A stretch of DNA of 49,199 nt from Gammaproteobacteria bacterium RIFCSPHIGHO2_12_FULL_41_20 (GCA_001801575.1 MGYC01000033.1:1-49199); one strand, 5' to 3'; positions 31,863-42,193 are shown, counted from the stretch's first letter. Made by a program: numbers and translations. The notes: generated by a model not told the origin, from the sequence alone.

Positions 31863-34250
31863 ATGAAATATGTTGTTGATCTTAAAGAGGTAAACTTATC
31901 TGATTTAGAGCTAGTAGGTGGAAAAAATGCTTCTTCTGGTGAAATGATTCAAAGCCTTTCTGCTGAAGGTATTAAAGTGCCAGAAGGGTTAGCAACTACG
32001 GTAAATGCATTTTATCAATTTTTATCACAACAGGGATTAGATAAAAAAATTTCCCAAGTGTTGGCCAAATTAAAGATTCAGAATGTTAAAGAATTAGATA
32101 AGGTAAGTGCGCAAATTCGACGTTGGATTGTTGCCACTCCTTTTCTTCCTGAATTCGAACGTGATATTGCTACTGCTTTTGTGAGATATAGTAAGACCAC
32201 CGTGGCGGTTCGATCTTCTGCTACGGTAGAAGATTTACCTACAGCTTCGTTTGCCGGCCAGCAGGAAACTTTCTTGAATGTGAAAGGATTAAAAAATGTT
32301 TTGCATGCCATAAAATTGGTATTTGCATCCCTCTATACTAGTCGTGCTATTGCTTATCGTTGTCATCATGGATTTAACCATAAGAAGTTTGCTATTTCAG
32401 CAGGTATTCAACCTATGGTTCGCAGTGACAAAGGAACAAGTGGAGTTATTTTTACTTTGGATACGGAATCAGGGTTTGATCGGGTTGTTTTAATTACAGC
32501 TTCTTATGGTTTAGGAGAAGCTATTGTACAAGGGCATGTTAATCCTGATGAGTTTTATGTTCATAAACCCATGTTGGCGGCACATCGGTTTTCTATTTTG
32601 CAGAGAAAGTTAGGGGAAAAAGCTATAAAAATGGTGTACGGGGGTACAAAAAATCCCCGAGAGTTCATTAAGACAGTATCTGTGCCAGATAATCAGCGGT
32701 TACGTTATTGCATTGATGATAATGATGTGCATGCCCTAGCTAAGTATGCAATTATCATTGAAAAGCATTACGGCAAGCCGATGGATATAGAATGGGCAAA
32801 AGATGGAATTACAGGAGAGTTATATATTGTTCAAGCACGACCTGAGACGGTAAAGAGCCGTGTTCAACCTGAACAGGTCATTGAGCGGTATACATTAGTT
32901 AAAAAAGGTGAAGTTCTTACTTCTGGGCAAAGTATAGGACAACGCCTTGGACAAGGTATAGCTCGTATTATTCTAGATCCAAAGAAGATGCGGGGAATAA
33001 CGTCAGGAGAAATTTTAGTAACAGATATGACAGATCCTGATTGGGAGCCCATTATGAAAAAAGCATCCGCCATTGTTACTAATCGTGGTGGCCGTACTTG
33101 TCACGCGGCGATTGTAGCGCGTGAATTAGGTATACCCGCTATTGTCGGCTGTAGTAACGCGACAACGATGGTTAAAGAGAACCAATCCATAACAGTTTCT
33201 TGCTCAGAAGGGCAAACGGGATATGTTTATGCTGGAAAATTGCCTTATCGAGTGAGTAAACTCAGTATTAAAGACATGCCTAAGTTACCAGTGCAACTTT
33301 GTATGAATGTAGCTAATCCAGAGAGGGTATTTGATGTACAACATTTACCTAATGATGGCGTAGGATTGGCACGGCTAGAATTTATTATTAGTAATTCGAT
33401 AGGTATTCATCCCAATGCGGCATTGAAATTCAAAACATTACCCAAATTATTGCAACAGCAGATTCGTAAAAAAACAGCTGCCTATACAAGTCCTGTGGAA
33501 TTCTACGTGGAGAAATTACGTGAAGGTATTTCTACTATTGCCGCAGTATTTTATCCTAAACAGGTAATTTTTCGCTTTTCTGATTTTAAATCGAATGAAT
33601 ATGCTAATTTATTAGGCGGTGATTTATTTGAGCCAAAAGAAGAAAACCCCATGCTTGGATTCCGTGGAGCATCCCGCTATAAAGATGCACGGTTTCGACA
33701 GTGTTTTGAGTTAGAATGTAAAGCATTTAAGCGAGTACGTGATGATATGGGATTGGTAAATGCGCAAATTATGGTTCCGTTTGTGCGTACTGTAGAGGAA
33801 CTTCGGCAAGTAATAGAACTTATCGAAACCTACGGATTAAAACGCAGTGTTAATAATCTAAAAGTTTATATGATGTGCGAAGTTCCTTCGAATGTGTTGC
33901 TCGCGGAAGAGTTCTTGCAATATGTAGATGGATTTTCTATTGGGTCTAACGATTTAACGCAATTAACATTAGGGCTAGATCGTGATTCAGGCATTGTTGC
34001 ATCGTTATTTGATGAACGTAATGATGCAGTTAAGGTTCTACTGCATAAAGCCATTAGTATATGTAAAAGCAAGGGAAAGTATGTAAGTATTTGCGGGCAA
34101 GGGCCATCAGATCATCCAGATTTTGCACTTTGGTTAGTTGAGGAGGGAATTGATGCTATCTCTTTAAATCCTGATTCCTTATTGGAAACATGGCTGTTAT
34201 TAGGAGAAGGACTAAAAAAGTCTGAAAGGGTATTCTCGTACGCAGTATGA
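31863..34250 (+). CDS. ppsA: Phosphoenolpyruvate synthase
   Basis: 795 residues from the ATG at 31863 (AAAGGAA upstream; the frame opens earlier at 31845). The N-terminal ATP-grasp domain contains VGGKNASSGEMI (about 18-29), VAVRSSATVEDLPTASFAGQQETFLNV and DIEWAKDG. The swivelling domain has RGGRTCHAAIVARELGIPAIVG with the phospho-His at about 414. The C-terminal PEP-binding barrel has MCEVPSNVLLAE, FSIGSNDLTQLTLGLDRDSG and SICGQGPSDHPDF with the catalytic Cys. It converts pyruvate and ATP to PEP, allowing gluconeogenesis from amino-acid-derived carbon. Usp genes nearby suggest a stress setting. Confidence 0.95.
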   Translation: MKYVVDLKEVNLSDLELVGGKNASSGEMIQSLSAEGIKVPEGLATTVNAFYQFLSQQGLDKKISQVLAKLKIQNVKELDKVSAQIRRWIVATPFLPEFERDIATAFVRYSKTTVAVRSSATVEDLPTASFAGQQETFLNVKGLKNVLHAIKLVFASLYTSRAIAYRCHHGFNHKKFAISAGIQPMVRSDKGTSGVIFTLDTESGFDRVVLITASYGLGEAIVQGHVNPDEFYVHKPMLAAHRFSILQRKLGEKAIKMVYGGTKNPREFIKTVSVPDNQRLRYCIDDNDVHALAKYAIIIEKHYGKPMDIEWAKDGITGELYIVQARPETVKSRVQPEQVIERYTLVKKGEVLTSGQSIGQRLGQGIARIILDPKKMRGITSGEILVTDMTDPDWEPIMKKASAIVTNRGGRTCHAAIVARELGIPAIVGCSNATTMVKENQSITVSCSEGQTGYVYAGKLPYRVSKLSIKDMPKLPVQLCMNVANPERVFDVQHLPNDGVGLARLEFIISNSIGIHPNAALKFKTLPKLLQQQIRKKTAAYTSPVEFYVEKLREGISTIAAVFYPKQVIFRFSDFKSNEYANLLGGDLFEPKEENPMLGFRGASRYKDARFRQCFELECKAFKRVRDDMGLVNAQIMVPFVRTVEELRQVIELIETYGLKRSVNNLKVYMMCEVPSNVLLAEEFLQYVDGFSIGSNDLTQLTLGLDRDSGIVASLFDERNDAVKVLLHKAISICKSKGKYVSICGQGPSDHPDFALWLVEEGIDAISLNPDSLLETWLLLGEGLKKSERVFSYAV

Positions 34251-34262
34251 GATAACTCTAAT

Positions 34263-34433
34263 AACGCGAATTCCGGATAAGAAATGAATTTAAAACATCT
34301 CTCTAATCTGCGTTAAAATTTACAAAAAAGTACTTACGTATATCAAATACGCTGAGCATTTTTTTGTAAATTTTGCCTTGAACTGCAATTTTATGGATCG
34401 TTTTAAATTCATTTCTTATCCGGAGTTCGCGTT
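34263..34433. mobile_element. Nested palindromic MITE-like element
   Basis: Outer arms of 34 bp (34263-34296 and 34400-34433, one mismatch) enclose a second perfect 15-bp pair (34315-34329 and 34360-34374, AAAATTTACAAAAAA and complement) and a short central stem (CGTAT...ATACG). The transcript would fold into one long hairpin. The outer arm occurs once more, solo, at 10634-10659. It lies between ppsA and a Usp gene, and its right end abuts the Usp ribosome-binding site. Confidence 0.8.
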
Positions 34434-34446
34434 AATAGGAGAATGT

Positions 34447-34872
34447 ATGTATAAGCATATTTTGTTTGCCACAGATCTTCTCAAAAATACAGATTTTCTT
34501 GTCGAAAAAGTAAAAAAAATACAGGAATATACTCAGGCGAAACTAACCATTATACACGTTGTGGAGCCTTTTTACCCTTATAGCGATATGTATTATGGGG
34601 TAGAAGATCTTGAAAAACAGCAGTTAAAAGAAGCACAGAATAAGTTGGATCTGTTGAGTAAACAGTTTGGTATAGAAAAAACGAATCAAGTATTAAAGTT
34701 AGGACAAATAAAAGCAATGATTCTTGAAGTTGCTGAAGAGCGCAATGTGGATTTAATTGTTTGTGGTAGTCATGGGCGTCATGGCATACGGTTATTGCTT
34801 GGATCTATCGCTAATGCGATTCTCCATGGAGCAAAATGCGATGTGTTAACTGTTAGATACCTTGAGGAGTAG
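34447..34872 (+). CDS. Universal stress protein (single domain)
   Basis: 141 residues from the ATG at 34447 (GGAG upstream); the longer frame from 34378 is translated repeat DNA. The fold begins YKHILFATDLLKN and ends with VDLIVCGSHGRHGIRLLLGSIANAILHGAKCDVLTVR, containing the G-2x-G-9x-G-S ATP-binding pattern. Role: general stress or dormancy factor. It ends directly against the stop of convergent tamB. Confidence 0.88.
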   Translation: MYKHILFATDLLKNTDFLVEKVKKIQEYTQAKLTIIHVVEPFYPYSDMYYGVEDLEKQQLKEAQNKLDLLSKQFGIEKTNQVLKLGQIKAMILEVAEERNVDLIVCGSHGRHGIRLLLGSIANAILHGAKCDVLTVRYLEE

Positions 34873-37050
34873 TTAATCTCGTTCTCGCTCATAGAGTAAA
34901 TCTATGGCGGTTTCCGTTAAAGATGTTTTTGTTTGTAATAGCCAGTTTTTACTAATAGGATATTGAATATTTAACATTTGTGTTGGATTAAATAATCCCA
35001 TTTTTAATATTCCCACACTTAAAGTGGATATACTAGATGTACCTGTTGTGTCGGATGTTAAATTCCAATTATCTGCTATGGTACCAAGTAACGACACAGC
35101 GCTAGCAGCAGTTAATTCAGAGTGTGGTTGTCCAAAGATGATATAGGACAAGATATTATCTTGGCTCATTGGTGGATCTGAGATTAATGTAATAATAGGA
35201 TTTTCTAAGGTTCCTTGCGCTAACACGCCTACGGTCATTTTTTTTGGGGTAGCGGTAGAGGATAAGATATCAAACCCAAATAGTGTGGTATGTAGAGGTT
35301 GGATAGTTTCTAAGGCGCGAATATTTAATCCAGGATTCATTAAAATGTTTCCAGCATAAATTAAGCGACCATCATTAATAGCAAATAACTTGTTATATAT
35401 GCGATAATAACCTTTAGTTATCAATAGCTCACCATTTGCGGTAGGTAATCCACCTGGATATTTAAATAAGTGAATGCGACCTATTAGCCAAGCTTTTATA
35501 TCTTTGTAAGAAACAAAAATATTTTTTCCAAGAATTAAATTTAGTTGTACAGATAATTTAGATAAATAATCAACTGAGGTTTTTTTATCAGTAAATATTA
35601 CCTCAGAAGGTAGAGTAACAATTTTTTCTTGGTTATTTTTAATAATACTAGCTGTGGGGAATAAAATACTTCCTGTAATATCAAGATTACCGTCATAGGT
35701 AACTTTTAAATCTGGAGAGACTATAATCTCATATTCGGGTAAGTGCATTATTTCTAAGTTATTACCAATTAGCTGCAATTGTATTAAATTAATATTTTTA
35801 TTTATATTCACTTTGCCTTGTATATTGGCTTGCCCAGAGCCAGATGAAAGGGTCCCAATAAAATGAATGTTTTTATCTTTTGTGAATACAGTTATTAAGG
35901 AGGTTTTGTATAGAGTAATGCCAAGACTTGGTATACTGGCTTTGGCATTGTTTAATGCTATTTTTCCAGAAAATAAGGGACGATCAAGAGTGCCGGTTAT
36001 TGTAATATTCCCATGGAGTATTCCTTGGGTATTTTTGATATGGGTGGGTTTAAATAGGCTGTCTAAGTGTGGAAAATAGATGTAAATATTGCCATTTAAA
36101 GGTTGTGTAATACTAGGTTCATCTAGGAATTTAGATAAGATAATGTGACCATCAATTTGGTTAATGCCTGGTAAAAATATGGAAAATAAAGTACTCAGAT
36201 CTTTTTTTATTAATTGTGAAGTAATATTTATTTTCGTTAACGGTAATAAATAATCATTTATGCTTAGATTATTAATAATACAGTTAAGGTTGATGCTATT
36301 CTCAGATGAAGTTATTTCCCCATTTATTTTTGGCAGTTTAATTTTTTCAAAACTTATGTGATTACCTTGTAGAATACCAGCAGCTTTAGGTTGGTAATTC
36401 TCTATAATAATAGTGCCTTGAGAATAAATGGAACCTTGAATATTAGGTATAAAAGATTTTATATTGGGGATATATATGTTCCAGCTGGCATTGCCATTTT
36501 TATTAGTAATCCCTTTAAAATGACCATATATTTTCCCACTCTGGAACTCTATCAATACGAACCTTTCGGAGTTTCTTTGTTTTAAGCTGGTTAACCTGGT
36601 GATATGTGCGTTAATCGTATTTTCCTTGATGTGGATGGAATAAAAATTTATGTTTTCCGCATCAATATATTTAATCCATTTTAAATTATTATTGTTAGTG
36701 CCAGGATTATTAATAGACCCACTTTTAATCGGGATAACAGTAAGATTATCTACACTTATGCTTTTTATTAGCAAAACACCATGCAGTAATTGTCGGGGAC
36801 TCCATATTATATCGATATTGTTAGCAGATAAATGTAAATGCTGCGTATTTAATGTAAATTCTTTGATAGAGAAATTTTCGCTCAGGGTTCCTGTTGGATA
36901 TAGCATTTCTACTTTCCCAAAGGTAATTTTTTTTATTAAATAACAAGAAAATATTAATCCATACTCAGTAGTGAAAAGAAAGTAAATGCTAATAAATGAT
37001 AAAATCAATAACCAGACTGCATAATTTGTGTAATGCATTATTTTCTTCAT
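34873..37050 (-). CDS. tamB: Translocation and assembly module subunit TamB, short form
   Basis: A 725-residue protein with an N-terminal membrane anchor (VWLLILSFISIYFLF, about 13-27), long beta-rich repeats and a C-terminal DUF490 region with SYIIFGQP, AVSLLG and ISKNWLLQTKTSLTETAIDLLYERE. It matches TamB, the periplasm-spanning partner of TamA in outer-membrane protein or lipid transport. It is clearly shorter than the ~1,250-residue enterobacterial protein, apparently by fewer repeats, since both ends are intact. It overlaps tamA by 4 bp. Confidence 0.85.
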   Translation of the reverse strand: MKKIMHYTNYAVWLLILSFISIYFLFTTEYGLIFSCYLIKKITFGKVEMLYPTGTLSENFSIKEFTLNTQHLHLSANNIDIIWSPRQLLHGVLLIKSISVDNLTVIPIKSGSINNPGTNNNNLKWIKYIDAENINFYSIHIKENTINAHITRLTSLKQRNSERFVLIEFQSGKIYGHFKGITNKNGNASWNIYIPNIKSFIPNIQGSIYSQGTIIIENYQPKAAGILQGNHISFEKIKLPKINGEITSSENSINLNCIINNLSINDYLLPLTKINITSQLIKKDLSTLFSIFLPGINQIDGHIILSKFLDEPSITQPLNGNIYIYFPHLDSLFKPTHIKNTQGILHGNITITGTLDRPLFSGKIALNNAKASIPSLGITLYKTSLITVFTKDKNIHFIGTLSSGSGQANIQGKVNINKNINLIQLQLIGNNLEIMHLPEYEIIVSPDLKVTYDGNLDITGSILFPTASIIKNNQEKIVTLPSEVIFTDKKTSVDYLSKLSVQLNLILGKNIFVSYKDIKAWLIGRIHLFKYPGGLPTANGELLITKGYYRIYNKLFAINDGRLIYAGNILMNPGLNIRALETIQPLHTTLFGFDILSSTATPKKMTVGVLAQGTLENPIITLISDPPMSQDNILSYIIFGQPHSELTAASAVSLLGTIADNWNLTSDTTGTSSISTLSVGILKMGLFNPTQMLNIQYPISKNWLLQTKTSLTETAIDLLYERERD

Positions 37051-38771
37051 GAAAATTCCGGCCCTACCATAAACTCTAAACTAAATGGTTGTGTTGTTTT
37101 GCTTAAAGCTTTAGCGCCATAAATTTTAATTGGCCCTACCATAGATTCATAAATGATACCAATACCTGAGCCACGATTTAAAGGTAAGCCAAACTGGTTG
37201 GATGCTGTTCCAATATCATAAAAGACAGCGCCATACCAGTTATTAATAAGTTTATTTCGATACTCTAAGCTGCCTATGGTTAAATAACGTCCCGGACCAA
37301 TGCTGCTATTAGCAAATCCACGGATACTATTTACCCCGCCAGCAAAGTAACGCATACTAAATGGGAATTGATTTAAATTACTTACCGCTGTATAGCCTAA
37401 ATCTCCCTTTAAAATAATATGTGCAAAGCTAAAGGGACTAACGATGTATTTTGCATCCAGTTGCGGTTGAATAAAGCTGGTGGAGGATAAAAAAGGCCGG
37501 TATGCACCTTGAATATTGAAGCTACATAATATCCCATGACTGGGATTAATCAGATTGTCCACTTTAACATAAGAAACTCTAAGGTTTGGGTAAAGTTGAT
37601 GAGCATACATAATGGGGGAATTAGTTATGGAAAATATAGAAAATCTTTCTTCTAAGAAATTCAAGTTATAATTTATTCTCGTATTATTCATTTTTTTTGC
37701 ATAACCAGCAGTTAGTATAAAAGACTCACTCCAACCGCTTTTTGGTTTAAATGTTTTAAGATTTGCAGCCAATACCCATTCGTCCATTAACGGATTTTTT
37801 CCTGGGATATAATAATTCGCGGTTAGATTAGATAATACGGGTGATAGCTGTAGCTCTGATTCTAAGTGATGTCCATTATTACCTAGATGACGTAAACTTA
37901 ATCCAGCCGTTATACGCGGCCCACTTAGTGTGCCATAGCCAAATCCAAAGTGATATCTTTTTGCTTTTGGTGGAATCATATAAACATGAATGGGAATTTG
38001 TCTATTTTCAATATTCATGAGATCAGGAGTAATGGCAACCTGTTGAAAATAATAACTGTTTTCCATGGTTTGTTGAAGAGTAATTAATTTAGAGCTAGAG
38101 AAAGGTTCATTACGTGAAAAACTTACTATTCTATTTAAGAAGTGTGCAGAGTAAGGATGCGTGTTGTAAATAACCTGGCCGAAATAGAATTTCTCTCCTG
38201 TATTTAATGCTATTTTTATAGAACACTGGTATTTTTTTCTATCGATGCGGATAGTATTATCGAAGGTTGCTTTTAAAAATCCTTGATTTCTAGCAAGATT
38301 AAACAATTTTTGTTTGGCTGCCTCATAGTCTTCACTATTAAAAACAGCACCTGTTTGTAAAGGGAAATGAGCAATATAATGCGTAATGGCCTTATTATTT
38401 TTTCCTGGTCCATTTATCGAGATGGTTATGTGGGTGATATGCATGGGTATGCCAGGATTTATATAAAAAATGGCAAGCCAATATGTGTGCTTATATATTA
38501 AACGTGATTGAATAATGGGTTTAAAATACCCATAAGGCTCAAGTGCAAGACGTATTTTTTCCGGAGCTTGCTTATAAAAATCGTAGGTTTGTTTTTTGGT
38601 TAAATAAGCATTAGAGGTTATGGTTTCATCAAATATAGCTTGGACATTTTTTAAAGCATTTACTGGGATACCGTGGAATTCTAACTTAATATTATTCTGT
38701 GCATAACCAGGCGATGCAAGGGTCAGAGTTAACAATAATGTTGAGGTGAATTTTCGTATACACACAAGCAT
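37047..38771 (-). CDS. tamA: Outer-membrane TamA (Omp85 family)
   Basis: 574 residues with a signal peptide (about 1-24, ends SPGYA), POTRA domains (about 25-260; for example GYFKPIIQSRLIYK and RNQGFLKATFDNT) and a C-terminal 16-strand barrel. The barrel has FAGGVNSIRGFANSS, the conserved loop-6 RGF motif of Omp85 proteins. It ends in a typical strand (LEFMVGPEFS). It pairs with TamB and is encoded just upstream in the same operon. The gene starts 1 bp after the permease stop. Confidence 0.9.
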   Translation of the reverse strand: MLVCIRKFTSTLLLTLTLASPGYAQNNIKLEFHGIPVNALKNVQAIFDETITSNAYLTKKQTYDFYKQAPEKIRLALEPYGYFKPIIQSRLIYKHTYWLAIFYINPGIPMHITHITISINGPGKNNKAITHYIAHFPLQTGAVFNSEDYEAAKQKLFNLARNQGFLKATFDNTIRIDRKKYQCSIKIALNTGEKFYFGQVIYNTHPYSAHFLNRIVSFSRNEPFSSSKLITLQQTMENSYYFQQVAITPDLMNIENRQIPIHVYMIPPKAKRYHFGFGYGTLSGPRITAGLSLRHLGNNGHHLESELQLSPVLSNLTANYYIPGKNPLMDEWVLAANLKTFKPKSGWSESFILTAGYAKKMNNTRINYNLNFLEERFSIFSITNSPIMYAHQLYPNLRVSYVKVDNLINPSHGILCSFNIQGAYRPFLSSTSFIQPQLDAKYIVSPFSFAHIILKGDLGYTAVSNLNQFPFSMRYFAGGVNSIRGFANSSIGPGRYLTIGSLEYRNKLINNWYGAVFYDIGTASNQFGLPLNRGSGIGIIYESMVGPIKIYGAKALSKTTQPFSLEFMVGPEFS

Positions 38772-38772
38772 T

Positions 38773-40350
38773 TTAAGCCGTTAACACTAGGGATCGATAA
38801 TGCGCATATTGCTCAACAACATTATTAGTACGACTAATAATTGCTAGGTATAAGATTATTATACTAAATATGCCAATTATTAAAAAATCCCAACCAAATG
38901 GAAGAATATTCTTACCTCCAAATGCTCCTAGGTAGGAAATTAAAAATAATCCTAATAGATAAGGACCTACCCACAAAATAGATTTTAATCCTAACGATTG
39001 ATTAGCTAATTTCCTGCGGAAATAAGCGATAGTAAAAAAAATAAAACCAATACAGATAGCAATTGCTAATTTATATATCGTATCCCACCCAGTCCAGTAA
39101 GCCATGAGATTGCAAAAGTAAAATGCAAACAGACAAAGAAAATTGGCAGCAGGAAGACGAAACAAGCGCTTTTCATTAGGTAATTCTATACGTAAGCATA
39201 ATAATGCTATGGGACCCATGGCGTAAGAAATCACCATGCCTGATACTAAAAAGCTCACCATAGATTGCCATCCTGGTAAGGGTAAAAATAGAAACATGCC
39301 AATGACAAAATTCACAAAAATAGCAGCAACAGGAAAGTTTTGTTTATTTAACTTTGTTAAAAATTTTGGGAAAAAATTTAGTTGACTCATTGCATATAGA
39401 ATTCGAGAGGTGGAAGTTACGTAGATTAATCCCGCACCTAATGGCGATATAGCCGCATCAATATATAAAATTTTTAATAACCAACCTAGTCCTAGAGTTA
39501 ATGCTAACCCGGCAAAAGGGCCTACATCTCCGGCAAAAGTAATATTTTTCCAACCTTTCGCAAGATGCGATGGATCTAGTGCGCCGATGAAGGCTGTTTG
39601 TAATCCAATATATAAAAACAAACAACAAATGACTGACCCAATAATAGCTAAAGGTATGGCAAGCGCTAATTTTTTTGTTTCTCCAGCAAGTTCAACGCCA
39701 TGTTTAAATCCCGTGAACGCAAAAGCAATACCGCCTGTTGCTACTGCAGTTAAAATAGCGTGCCAATCAAAAAAACTAGTATTGCTAGGATGGATAAAAT
39801 TACTAGGATGGTAACTAACTCTTAATAAAGTAACCACAGTTAAAATTATCACTAATACTTTAAAAGAAAATAATACTAAATTAAAACGTACTAGGCCTTT
39901 AAAGCTGGTTATATTTATTATGCAAAGAGATAACATTAAAATTGTGGCCCATACTATGCCAATTTTTGTTAGTACAGGCATACCATTATTAACATATGTT
40001 AAGGAAGTAAAGTAAGTAGATGCGTATTGCAGAACAGCTTGCACTTCAATCGGTGCCATAGTAAGAGCGGATAGCCATGCAAGCCAGCCTAAGGTAAAGC
40101 TAGCTAATGTGCCATGACTCAGTTGTGGTATTTGCGCAGTACCGCCTGCTACAGGAAAAAGGGTAGATAGCTCTACGAAAGTTAATGCAATTAAGGAAGT
40201 GGCAATACCACCTATTAGCCAGGCAATAATGGATGCTGTTCCGGCAATTTTAGCAGCATAGAGAGGCGCGAATAACCATGCTGAACCTACCATGCCATTC
40301 ACACTTAACATGAATAGATGTAGGGGAGTAAATCGACGGTTTAAAGTCAT
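38773..40350 (-). CDS. APC-family amino acid permease
   Basis: A 525-residue transporter with about 12-14 membrane helices. FMLSVNGMVGSAWLFAPLYAA at about 13-33 is the first APC helix with its small-residue motif, and FAFTGFKHGVELAGETKK (about 209-226) is helix 6. It resembles the proton-coupled aspartate/amino-acid permease group. Substrate not assignable. AAGGA precedes the ATG. It leads the operon with tamA and tamB, an odd functional pairing, probably just co-transcription. Confidence 0.85.
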   Translation of the reverse strand: MTLNRRFTPLHLFMLSVNGMVGSAWLFAPLYAAKIAGTASIIAWLIGGIATSLIALTFVELSTLFPVAGGTAQIPQLSHGTLASFTLGWLAWLSALTMAPIEVQAVLQYASTYFTSLTYVNNGMPVLTKIGIVWATILMLSLCIINITSFKGLVRFNLVLFSFKVLVIILTVVTLLRVSYHPSNFIHPSNTSFFDWHAILTAVATGGIAFAFTGFKHGVELAGETKKLALAIPLAIIGSVICCLFLYIGLQTAFIGALDPSHLAKGWKNITFAGDVGPFAGLALTLGLGWLLKILYIDAAISPLGAGLIYVTSTSRILYAMSQLNFFPKFLTKLNKQNFPVAAIFVNFVIGMFLFLPLPGWQSMVSFLVSGMVISYAMGPIALLCLRIELPNEKRLFRLPAANFLCLFAFYFCNLMAYWTGWDTIYKLAIAICIGFIFFTIAYFRRKLANQSLGLKSILWVGPYLLGLFLISYLGAFGGKNILPFGWDFLIIGIFSIIILYLAIISRTNNVVEQYAHYRSLVLTA

Positions 40351-40535
40351 GTTCTATTCCTTAGCTTTATCACTAGCTCCAGTGTATAAAACTATTAGAT
40401 GAATATCCATTGATATATACCCATTACCTATTTTTACTTATTCTATGCTTTTACCTATATAATTAGATATGATGTTGTATCTTGATAAGATCAATAGGAT
40501 TAAAATTATAAGATACTCACAAAGGAAGTCATGAT

Positions 40536-41435
40536 ATGAAAAGGATTAAAAAAAATATAAATAAAATCTTAGTTGCGACGGATTTTTCAAAAAGTTCTCA
40601 ATTCGCAATACTGAGAGCTGCTGAGATAGCCAAAAAAAATAAAGCTACGTTAACAATACTACATATTACCAAAAGCGGGTTTTTAGAGAAAATTATTCCT
40701 ATAGTGGGGAAGATATTAGTAACACCCGAGGAATATGCAGCATCTTTACTAAAAGAGCAGATAAGAAGATTATATAAATATAAAATTAAGATAGCTTATC
40801 TGGTAGAGTCAGGAGATCACCCTGGACCTAAAATACTTAAACATGCTAAAGATAACAAAATAGATTTGTTAGTGATGGGCGCACATGGAAAATATTCTAT
40901 TCATGATTGGTTTGTAGGAACAACCGCAGAATATATCGCAAGAAAAACTTCATGCCCTGTTTTAATTATTAAAAAATATTACCACAAACCATATAAGAAA
41001 ATTCTGTTTCCTATTGATTTTTCTAAGGCAAGCAAAGATACATTGCAATTTTCCAGAACTTTATTTCCAAAGAACCATTTTCACATTTTGCATGTGGGTG
41101 ATCATGAATATGAAAATTTTATCGAGAGAAAAGATAGTTTTCCAAAAAACAAAATAAAAACACTACGTAACGCCGTAACATTTTTACTGTATGATAAAGT
41201 GAAAAAATTCATAAAGAATTGTGGCGGTCGTTCAAGAAGTTTTTCTTATGATATTAAGTTAGGATATCCTAGTGTAGTGATTCTTGAGGAAGCAAAAAAA
41301 CTAAATCAAGATCTCATTATTATGGGGACTGCTGGCCATAGTCGACGGCATTATCTTTTTATTGGCAGAACCGCTAGCCGGGTTTTAATTGAAGTTGATC
41401 GTGATATTTTATTGGTGCCGCCAAGAGAAAAATAA
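40536..41435 (+). CDS. Tandem universal stress protein
   Basis: 299 residues with two Usp domains. Domain 1 starts INKILVATDFSKSSQF and ends VMGAHGKYSIHDWFVGTTAEYI...CPVLIIKK (about 8-148). Domain 2 starts KKILFPIDFSKASKDTL and ends IMGTAGHSRRHYLFIGRTAS...ILLVPP (about 152-297). The ATP-binding glycines are recognisable in both. AAGGAAG precedes the start. The downstream phosphoribosyltransferase and prohibitin genes follow in the same direction, a combination seen in stress-response clusters of related bacteria. Confidence 0.9.
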   Translation: MKRIKKNINKILVATDFSKSSQFAILRAAEIAKKNKATLTILHITKSGFLEKIIPIVGKILVTPEEYAASLLKEQIRRLYKYKIKIAYLVESGDHPGPKILKHAKDNKIDLLVMGAHGKYSIHDWFVGTTAEYIARKTSCPVLIIKKYYHKPYKKILFPIDFSKASKDTLQFSRTLFPKNHFHILHVGDHEYENFIERKDSFPKNKIKTLRNAVTFLLYDKVKKFIKNCGGRSRSFSYDIKLGYPSVVILEEAKKLNQDLIIMGTAGHSRRHYLFIGRTASRVLIEVDRDILLVPPREK

Positions 41436-41473
41436 CAGAGGTAACTGTATCGTTAACATGAGTAAAAATACCC

Positions 41474-42106
41474 ATGAAGAAATTTTCTGATCGTTATGAA
41501 GCAGGGAAAGTTTTAGCTGATCAACTTAAGACTTATACCAAAAATCCATATGTTATTGTCTTAGCATTGCCTAGAGGTGGGGTACCTGTTGCTTTTGAAA
41601 TTGCCACTGCATTATCTGTTCCTCTCGATATTTTTGTTGTGCGTAAGCTGGGTGTGCCTGGACATGAGGAATTAGCAATGGGTGCCATTGCTACAGGAGG
41701 AGTGACTATTTTCAATAATGACATTATAAAGAAACTGAATATTTCAAATTCAGAAATTAATAATATTATTAAGTTAGAGCAACAGGAGTTAATGCGTCGC
41801 GAATCAGTTTACCGAGGAAAGAAACCCTTCCCCGAGTTAAAAGATAAAATAATTATTTTGGTTGATGATGGAATTGCAACTGGGGCAACGATGCGAGCTG
41901 CTATTAGGGCTTTACGTCAACAGCATCTACGGCGTCTTATTTTGGCTGTTCCTGTGGCCGCTTTTTCTACTTGCGCAGAAATGGAAAACTTAGTAGATGA
42001 AGTTGTCTGCCCACTTAGGCCACATGATTTTTATGCTGTTGGTGCATGGTATGATGAATTTTCACAGACAACAGACGAAGAGGTATCGCAGTTATTAAAT
42101 CAATGA
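41474..42106 (+). CDS. Phosphoribosyltransferase-family protein
   Basis: 210 residues of the PRTase type I fold. The 13-residue PRPP-binding loop IILVDDGIATGATM lies at about 126-139, preceded by LALPRGGVPVAFEIA (about 31-45) and RKLGVPGHEELAMGAIATGG (about 57-76), the pattern of the COG1926-type predicted phosphoribosyltransferases. Substrate unknown. It lies 38 bp after the tandem Usp gene and may be co-transcribed. No strong ribosome-binding site is seen. Confidence 0.85.
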   Translation: MKKFSDRYEAGKVLADQLKTYTKNPYVIVLALPRGGVPVAFEIATALSVPLDIFVVRKLGVPGHEELAMGAIATGGVTIFNNDIIKKLNISNSEINNIIKLEQQELMRRESVYRGKKPFPELKDKIIILVDDGIATGATMRAAIRALRQQHLRRLILAVPVAAFSTCAEMENLVDEVVCPLRPHDFYAVGAWYDEFSQTTDEEVSQLLNQ

Positions 42107-42193
42107 TGCTTGTGGAAGTGAGTGTACTATTGCTATATTATAGCTCGAAATAACTCTTAGCTCTTCACTAAAAAGATTTAAAAGGATTTAACC

